Of a stretch of 18,619 nucleotides of DNA, positions 13,906 to 18,619 are shown in pieces. The stretch covers positions 1-18,619 of the forward strand of contig JBICIG010000014.1 in NCBI GenBank assembly GCA_043101605.1, given 5' to 3'. Positions within the stretch are counted from its first letter, which is position 1. Each line of letters begins with the position of its first letter. The stretch is from JBICIG01 sp043101605. GTDB taxonomy: Bacteria; Planctomycetota; Phycisphaerae; Phycisphaerales; UBA1924. A program made the position numbers and the translations under genes. The notes under the pieces are model-generated. The model saw only the letters and a program-made list of their open reading frames with translations. It was not told the DNA's origin and did not search any database.

Positions 13906-14766
13906 TCAGGCGTCTTCGCGCTTGTCGCGGGTGATCTGCGCGTAGGCGTTGTGGGAGTGGATCGACTCGTAGTTCTCGGAGTTGATCGAGTACCAGGTGA
14001 TCCGCTCGTCGTTCTCGAGGGCGATCGCGAGGTCGCGGACGATGTCCTCGACGAACTTGGGGTTCTCGAACGCCTTCTCGGTGACATACTTCTCATCGGG
14101 GCGCTTGAGGACGGCGTAGACGGGGTGGCTGGCGGCGTTCTCGAGCAGTGTGACGAGATCCTCGATCCAGAGTTCGCCGTCGAAGCGGACCTTCGCTTCG
14201 ATGCGGCAGCGCTGGTTGTGCGCGCCGTACTCGGAGATCTCCTTGGAGCAGGGGCAGAGGCTGGTGGCGGGGGCGGCGACGCCGAGGATGAAGTCGTCCT
14301 CGCCGTTGGCGGTGCACTCGAAGGTGACCTCGTAGTCCATGAGCCCTTCCATCCTGGTGACGGGGGCGGGCTTTCGGATGAAGTAGGTGAAGGATGCCTC
14401 GAAGTGGGCTTCCCTTGCGTCGAGGCGTTCGCGGATGGCGTGGGTGATCTCGGGGACGCGCTCGGGGGTGATGGGTTCGCAGGCGTGGTCGTTGAGGACC
14501 TCGAGGAACCGGCTCATATGGGTGCCCTTCTTCTCGTGGGGAAGGGCGACATACATGTTGATCTTGGCGACGGTCGTCTGGGTGCCGCCCTCGCGCGTGC
14601 GGAGGCAGAAGGGGTAGGTGACATCCTTGACGCCGACGCGGTCGATCGCGATGCGGCGGGCGTCGCGGGTGCCCTGGACATCGGGGATCGTCTCGTTGGA
14701 GGGGGCGTCGGGCTGGGAAGGCTGCGGCGCGTTCATCTGGATCATCGAGTCCTCGCGGAGGGTCAT
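13906..14766 (-). CDS. folE2: GTP cyclohydrolase FolE2 (type IB)
   Basis: FolE2 converts GTP to 7,8-dihydroneopterin triphosphate, the first step of folate (and in some bacteria queuosine) synthesis, using a metal site that does not strictly need zinc. The protein has 286 residues. Family blocks are IPDVQGTRDARRIAIDRVGV (27-46), LPHEKKGTHMSRF (75-87), SLCPCSKEIS (169-178, with the active-site cysteines) and YGAHNQR (180-186), then WIEDLVTLLE and the FVEDIVRDLA helix. The symbol follows the 'DVQ...R..I..VG' signature that separates FolE2 from FolE. Three ATGs (14766, 14745, 14736) are possible; the longest is given. A GAGGA element favours 14745, which would remove seven residues. The gene lies 121 bp after the 8-TM protein gene. 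No Zur-like box was recognised. Confidence 0.95.
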   Translation of the reverse strand: MTLREDSMIQMNAPQPSQPDAPSNETIPDVQGTRDARRIAIDRVGVKDVTYPFCLRTREGGTQTTVAKINMYVALPHEKKGTHMSRFLEVLNDHACEPITPERVPEITHAIRERLDAREAHFEASFTYFIRKPAPVTRMEGLMDYEVTFECTANGEDDFILGVAAPATSLCPCSKEISEYGAHNQRCRIEAKVRFDGELWIEDLVTLLENAASHPVYAVLKRPDEKYVTEKAFENPKFVEDIVRDLAIALENDERITWYSINSENYESIHSHNAYAQITRDKREDA

Positions 14767-14887
14767 CGGCCGAGCCGCTCCGTCGGGGTGGCTCGTGGGA
14801 TGCTAGGGGCGGAATGTCGTCGGATCGCCGAGTGGTTCGGTCATCGCGCCCGGGCGGATGCGGGGATGGCCCGTCGGCGGGGAGGAA

Positions 14888-15787
14888 TCAGGCGGGCTTG
14901 GGCGCCGGGTGCTGCTTTTCCATCATCGAGGAGGCCCAGGCGAGCCCGATGGGGACGCCGAGCACGCCGCCGGCGATGACATCGAGTGGGAGGACGCGCG
15001 TGGCGGCGAAGACCTCGCCGGCGTAGACGGCATCGACGATGCCCGAGCCGTGGACGATGATGCCCGCGACGGGGGCGCCGATCGCGAGCAGCACGATGCT
15101 GAGGTAGGGGGCGAGGGGGCAGGGGTCGTCCTCGATGGAGGAGCCGGTGAGTCGGGCGATGGCGCCCGCGCCGATGCCGGCGGCGATGGCGGAGAAGACG
15201 GCCTGTCCCTTGAGGGGCGAGATCGCGACGACCCACGCGACGAGCCCGCCGCCGACGAATCCGGCGACGACGGCGATGAGCGAGGCGGGGCTGGCGAGCC
15301 TGCGGCATTGGTTGAGCAGGGCGCCCGAGCAGGGGAGGTCGTGTTCCTCGTGGGCGGCGCGGGGGCGGGAGAGGAAGAGGATGAAGCCGAGCAACGCGAG
15401 CATCGCGATCGAGACGACGACGGCTTCCAGAGCGAGGGCGCGGAGGGGCGCGGCGGACTGGGCCGAGCGGATGATGGCGTCGATGGTGCCGGTGCTCCAC
15501 GCGGCCCAGGCGAGGACGAGCCCGGCGCAGCGCATGCCGAGGCGGGGTCCGAAGATGCGGCCGCCGCCGGCGCCGACGAGAGCGGCGAGGGTGAAGGCGA
15601 AGAGGATGCTGAGGATGCCTGTCACGGGTTCGCTGGAGGTGAGCGGGGTCGCGGCGTGCCCGCCGGTGGAGTCGCGGAGGGAGCCGATGAGTCCGCCGGC
15701 GACGGGCCCGAGGACGAAGAGCGCCCCGAGAAGGAAGATCCAGCGGATCGTGAGGCGTGTGAGGTTGATGGGGGCGGAGTCGGACAT
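14888..15787 (-). CDS. Integral membrane protein of unknown function, about 8 TM
   Basis: This 299-residue protein shows about eight hydrophobic segments, beginning with WIFLLGALFVLGPVAGGLIG and ending with DVIAGGVLGVPIGLAWASSM. A hydrophilic loop in the middle (HEEHDLPCSGALLNQCRRL) contains two cysteines. The last helix is followed by a short basic tail, EKQHPAPKPA. Helices are rich in Gly and Ala, which suggests close packing. I recognise no family. The ATG at 15787 is preferred because MSDSAPINLTRL resembles a natural start; an ATG at 15805 would add six residues, and neither has a strong ribosome binding site. It lies between the HtpX-like protease gene and folE2, with gaps of 126 and 121 bp, and may share their transcript. 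Confidence 0.75.
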   Translation of the reverse strand: MSDSAPINLTRLTIRWIFLLGALFVLGPVAGGLIGSLRDSTGGHAATPLTSSEPVTGILSILFAFTLAALVGAGGGRIFGPRLGMRCAGLVLAWAAWSTGTIDAIIRSAQSAAPLRALALEAVVVSIAMLALLGFILFLSRPRAAHEEHDLPCSGALLNQCRRLASPASLIAVVAGFVGGGLVAWVVAISPLKGQAVFSAIAAGIGAGAIARLTGSSIEDDPCPLAPYLSIVLLAIGAPVAGIIVHGSGIVDAVYAGEVFAATRVLPLDVIAGGVLGVPIGLAWASSMMEKQHPAPKPA

Positions 15788-15913
15788 CGAGGGGGATCTT
15801 GGCATGCCCGGGGGGAAAGGGCAAGTTGGGCGCGGGAAGCGGGGAGGGAGACCGCTTCCTCACGGGCGCGGCTCGTTGGAGGGTCGAGGCTCGTCGGGAG
15901 GGTTGGATGGAGA

Positions 15914-17029
15914 TCAGCGGAGGAGGGCGAGCATGCGGGCGATGCGGTCCTTGATGGGAGGGTGTGAGGCGAAGACGCTGCTGAACTGCTGGTGGGACTC
16001 GCGCATCTTCTTGAGCGGGTTGACGATGAACATGTGGGCCATGCCTCGGTTGGCGGTGTCGACGAAGGGGTCCTCGTCGCCGGCGAGGCGCGAGAGGGCC
16101 GAGGCCATGGCTTTGGGGTTGCGGGTGAGTTCGACGGCGCCGGCGTCGGCGAGGTACTCGCGCTGGCGGCTGTAGGACATCTGGATGATGCGGGCGAGGA
16201 TCGGGGCGAGGATCGCCAGGAGGACGGCGATGATGAGGATGATGACGACGGCGGCGCCGCCTCCCTTGGAATCGCTGGATCGGCCGCGGCGGGCACCGCC
16301 GGAGTACCACATGGTGCGGAGGAGCCCGTCGCTGATGACGACGATGAGCCCGACCATGGTGGCCATGAGCATGGCGAAGCGGATGTCGAGGTGCCGGATG
16401 TGGGCGATCTCGTGGGCGATGACGGCCTGGAGTTCGTCGCGGTTGAGTTTCTGGCGGAGCCCGGTGGTGATGGCGACGATGCCGTGCTTTGGATCGCGTC
16501 CGGTGGCGAAGGCGTTCATGGCGGAGTCGTTGACGATGTAGACGCGAGGCATGGGGATGCCGGCGGCGATGCGCATCTCGTCAACGACATTGAAGAGTTC
16601 GGGGTCGTCGTGTTTCTGGATCTCGCGGGCGTGGGTCATGCGGAGCATGGTCTTGGCGCCGCCGAACCATGAGAAGAGGGTGCCCCCGGTGGCGAGGGCG
16701 AGCCCGACGATGGCGCCGATGGCGAGGGTCGGGTAGATGGATTGGCGCGAGCCGCCGGCGTAGGCGCCGATGAGGGATCCGACGGCGGACCCGAGGGCGA
16801 CGGTGAGGATGAACATCGCGACGATGAGCAGGACGCTGTCGCGACGGTTCTTGCGCATGAGGTCGAGGAAGGTGGTGGTGCCGGGGTAGGCGCTGATCTT
16901 TTCTTTGAGCTCGTCGGCGAGGGGGCGCTCGCTGGGTTTGGGGCGTGGGGCGGGCCTGCCCGCGGGTTGGCCTGTTGGGCGCTTCGGCCCGTTCGGGTTG
17001 CTGGGCGATGGCTGCTTCGCGTCGCTCAT
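15914..17029 (-). CDS. htpX: M48 family zinc metalloprotease, HtpX-like
   Basis: HtpX-type proteases cleave damaged membrane proteins on the cytoplasmic side of the inner membrane. The 371-residue protein has a Pro-rich, Gly/Lys/Arg-rich cytoplasmic N-tail (1-35), a first TM (SVLLIVAMFILTVALGSAVG, about 65-84), a second (about 101-118), then DPELFNVVDEMRIAAGIPMPRVY (142-164), the zinc motif HEIAH (206-210), two more hydrophobic segments (about 218-233 and 260-283) and the third zinc ligand Glu291 in YSRQREYLADAGA. All zinc ligands are present. The extended tail is unusual for the family. The ATG at 17029 is preferred over an in-frame TTG at 17041. A lemA gene lies 87 bp upstream on the same strand, the common lemA-htpX pairing. 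Confidence 0.93.
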   Translation of the reverse strand: MSDAKQPSPSNPNGPKRPTGQPAGRPAPRPKPSERPLADELKEKISAYPGTTTFLDLMRKNRRDSVLLIVAMFILTVALGSAVGSLIGAYAGGSRQSIYPTLAIGAIVGLALATGGTLFSWFGGAKTMLRMTHAREIQKHDDPELFNVVDEMRIAAGIPMPRVYIVNDSAMNAFATGRDPKHGIVAITTGLRQKLNRDELQAVIAHEIAHIRHLDIRFAMLMATMVGLIVVISDGLLRTMWYSGGARRGRSSDSKGGGAAVVIILIIAVLLAILAPILARIIQMSYSRQREYLADAGAVELTRNPKAMASALSRLAGDEDPFVDTANRGMAHMFIVNPLKKMRESHQQFSSVFASHPPIKDRIARMLALLR

Positions 17030-17116
17030 GGGTTCGCTCAAGCGTGGGGCTCGCGGGATTCGATCGGGGCGTGGAGCGGGCGCACGGAGCGGCGCGGTTC
17101 GCCCGGATCGCGCGTG

Positions 17117-17689
17117 TTAGAAGGAGACCTTGGGGGCTTCGCGCTGGGTCTGATCCTCGAGGGTGAAGTACTCGCGCTTGTCGAAGTTGAACATGCCTGC
17201 GACGATGACGGTGGGGAAGCTCTGGCGGGTTTCCTCGTATCGGCCGACGGTGTCGTTGTAGTGCTGGCGTGCGAAGCCGATCTTGTTCTCGGTGCTGGTG
17301 AGCTCTTCCTGGAGTTGGGCGAAGTTCTGGTTGGCCTTGAGGTCGGGGTAGGCCTCGGCGACGGCCATGAGGCGTGAGAGGGCCGAGGAGAGGGCGCCCT
17401 CGGCGTCGGCCTTGGCGGCGGCGTGCATGGCGTCGCTGGTGATGTTGACCGCGTGCTGGCGGGCCTGGATGACGGCTTCGAGGGTTTCGCGCTCGTGGGA
17501 GGCGTAGCCCTTGACGGTCTCGACGAGGTTGGGGATGAGGTCGTAGCGGCGCTTGAGCTGGACATCGATCTGGGCCCAGCCGTTGTCGCAGTCGACACGC
17601 TTGCGGACGAGCCCGTTGTAGATGGCGATGAGCCAGACGACGATGAGGAAGAGGACGGCGAGGACGATGCCGCCGATGATCCATCCCAT
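17117..17689 (-). CDS. lemA: LemA family membrane protein
   Basis: The protein has 190 residues, the usual size. It has one N-terminal transmembrane helix (IIGGIVLAVLFLIVVWLIAIYN, 4-25) and then the LemA four-helix domain. The conserved opening reads NGLVRKRVDCDNGWAQIDVQ, followed by LKRRYDLIPNLVETVKGYASHE (45-66), and the later LMAVAEAYPDLKANQNF (107-123) and LTSTENKIGFARQHYND regions. The function is unknown; LemA is widely found beside M48 proteases and in stress operons. The ATG at 17689 follows GGAGG by 9 nt. The next gene on the strand is the HtpX-like protease, so the pair probably forms one transcript. Confidence 0.95.
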   Translation of the reverse strand: MGWIIGGIVLAVLFLIVVWLIAIYNGLVRKRVDCDNGWAQIDVQLKRRYDLIPNLVETVKGYASHERETLEAVIQARQHAVNITSDAMHAAAKADAEGALSSALSRLMAVAEAYPDLKANQNFAQLQEELTSTENKIGFARQHYNDTVGRYEETRQSFPTVIVAGMFNFDKREYFTLEDQTQREAPKVSF

Positions 17690-17908
17690 GGGTTGATCCC
17701 TCCCGCGTGTGCGCGACGGTGGTGTCGCGGAGTGTGCGCCGTGGACGGGGTGGATTGTGCCCGTCGAGCGTTTCTTCGGTGTGGAGCCGCCCGTGTTTCA
17801 GAGTGTGGCGGTCCGGTGCGGGGCATGATAGGGAATGGGGCGTGTTGGCGGGGGGGGCGTGGCGGCGGGTAGGATGCGTCGGGAGTTGGCTTGGATTTGG
17901 AGCGATGC
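17690..17908. other. Divergent gap between lemA and a membrane-protein gene
   Basis: These 219 bp separate the lemA start from the plus-strand start at 17909. Both genes have recognisable ribosome binding sites, GGAGG for lemA and GGAG for the plus-strand gene. The weakly AT-containing stretch around 17822-17835 (GCATGATAGGGAAT) could hold a -10 element, but I cannot pair it with a -35. Nothing else is recognised. Confidence 0.35.
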
Positions 17909-18619
17909 ATGGGCGAGGACGCGGGCGGAGCGCGGGACGGATCGGGCTTGGGGGCGGTGGGCGAGTTGCCGACGGGGAACCCGACGCCCGAGGAGTCGGC
18001 GGCGCGGGCGGCGATGGGGCTGCGGCCGTTGACGCTGTCGGACCTGACGGCGGACCTGATCTGGCCGAACCTGCTGCGGGCGGCGCCGATGTGCCTGCGG
18101 ATGGAGCGGCTGACGCTCGCGTTTCTGGCGGTGGTGGTGCTGGGGCTCTTGGGGAGCCTCGAGTCGCTGTGGACGGGCGGGCCCGGGCTGGCGGCGGCGA
18201 TCTATGAGCTGGTGGCGACGACGATCCGCGGGTTCGGGTCGGCGGTGTTCGAGGGACGCTGGGGCGACGCGGCGGGGGCGCTGCGGGCGGGGGTGATCGA
18301 AGGTCCGGCCGAGTTGGTGCGCACGCGGGCGATGAGCCTGGTGGTGCTGGGGATTCCGATGCTGCTGGTGTGGACGATCGCGACCGGGGCGATCGCGCGG
18401 GCGAGTGCGCGGCAGTTCTCGCACGGGGTGTTCGTGGAATGGCCCAAGGCGCTGGCGTTCGGGTTGTGGCGCTGGTTTGGGTTGGTTGCGACGCACCTGG
18501 TGCCGCTGGTGTTCGCGGGGGTGATCGTGGCGGGGCTGGTGCTGGCGGGGGGGGCGTTGTTCTCGGTGCCGGGGCTGGACATTGTCGGGGCGCTGGTGTT
18601 CCCGCTGATGCTGCTGGGC
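17909..18619 (+). CDS. Membrane protein of unknown function, N-terminal part (3' end outside window)
   Basis: The frame is open to the right edge: 237 codons with no stop. The ATG at 17909 follows GGAG by 6 nt. The protein begins with a Gly/Asp/Glu-rich cytoplasmic tail (MGEDAGGARDGSGLG), then hydrophilic residues up to about 65, followed by hydrophobic segments: LTLAFLAVVVLGLLGSLESLW (about 68-88), SLVVLGIPMLLVWTIATGAIA (about 143-163), LVATHLVPLVFAGVIVAGLVLAGG (about 193-216) and a last segment, GLDIVGALVFPLMLLG, cut by the window edge. A cytoplasmic-type loop reads ASARQFSHGVFVEWPKALAFGLWRW. I recognise no family. Codons are extremely G-ending. Confidence 0.8.
   Translation, partial: MGEDAGGARDGSGLGAVGELPTGNPTPEESAARAAMGLRPLTLSDLTADLIWPNLLRAAPMCLRMERLTLAFLAVVVLGLLGSLESLWTGGPGLAAAIYELVATTIRGFGSAVFEGRWGDAAGALRAGVIEGPAELVRTRAMSLVVLGIPMLLVWTIATGAIARASARQFSHGVFVEWPKALAFGLWRWFGLVATHLVPLVFAGVIVAGLVLAGGALFSVPGLDIVGALVFPLMLLG

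Noticed and set aside
1..18619. Mobile elements, CRISPR arrays, tRNA or rRNA genes
   Set aside because: I saw no transposase or integrase motifs, no regularly spaced repeats, and no tRNA-like cloverleaf or conserved rRNA segment.

Overview
This is a GC-rich bacterial chromosomal segment with 14 complete genes and 2 that run off the window ends. The gene content suggests a planctomycete, probably class Phycisphaerae. The reasons are a Tat-exported Gfo/Idh/MocA oxidoreductase next to a Tat-exported TIM-barrel isomerase and a secreted SUMF1-type protein, weak Shine-Dalgarno use, TTG/GTG starts and very high G+C. This placement is inference; there is no rRNA gene in the window.

Layout. Bases 2-310 are the 3' end of a hydroxypyruvate isomerase gene. 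Bases 418-4394 are a trehalose unit: otsA, then a gene overlapping it by 4 bp that fuses trehalose-6-phosphate phosphatase to a GH15 glycosidase. On the minus strand, 4424-7634 is a tight three-gene unit of exported proteins (SUMF1 family, Gfo/Idh/MocA, TIM-barrel isomerase). Its first ATG shares bases with the ATG of the divergent apbE-like gene (7633-8694). A small lipoprotein gene follows, and its 3' end overlaps a convergent threonine aldolase gene by 34 bp. Bases 10342-10669 are regulatory DNA in front of an Hsp20 gene, including a perfect sigma-54 -24/-12 promoter and three dyads. A 12-TM MFS transporter (minus) and a SAM methyltransferase (plus) then diverge. A convergent gap holds a perfect 16-bp parS site. 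The right end is a minus-strand series (lemA, M48/HtpX protease, an 8-TM protein, folE2) and the start of a plus-strand membrane protein.

Two signals are not explained by gene content. First, the plus strand is C-rich from roughly 2 kb to 12.6 kb and G-rich from 12.6 kb to the end, whichever strand the genes are on. A C-to-G switch is the sign expected at a replication origin, and the parS site lies about 1.2 kb to its right. This part of the window is therefore probably origin-proximal, although no DnaA-box cluster or replication gene is visible. Second, the Hsp20 gene appears to be under sigma-54 control, which is unusual for a small heat-shock protein.

How the genes work together: trehalose synthesis, Hsp20, LemA/HtpX and the transporter fit a stress and envelope-maintenance theme. 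The exported oxidoreductase/isomerase pair fits periplasmic sugar processing. No mobile element, CRISPR array, tRNA or rRNA was seen.
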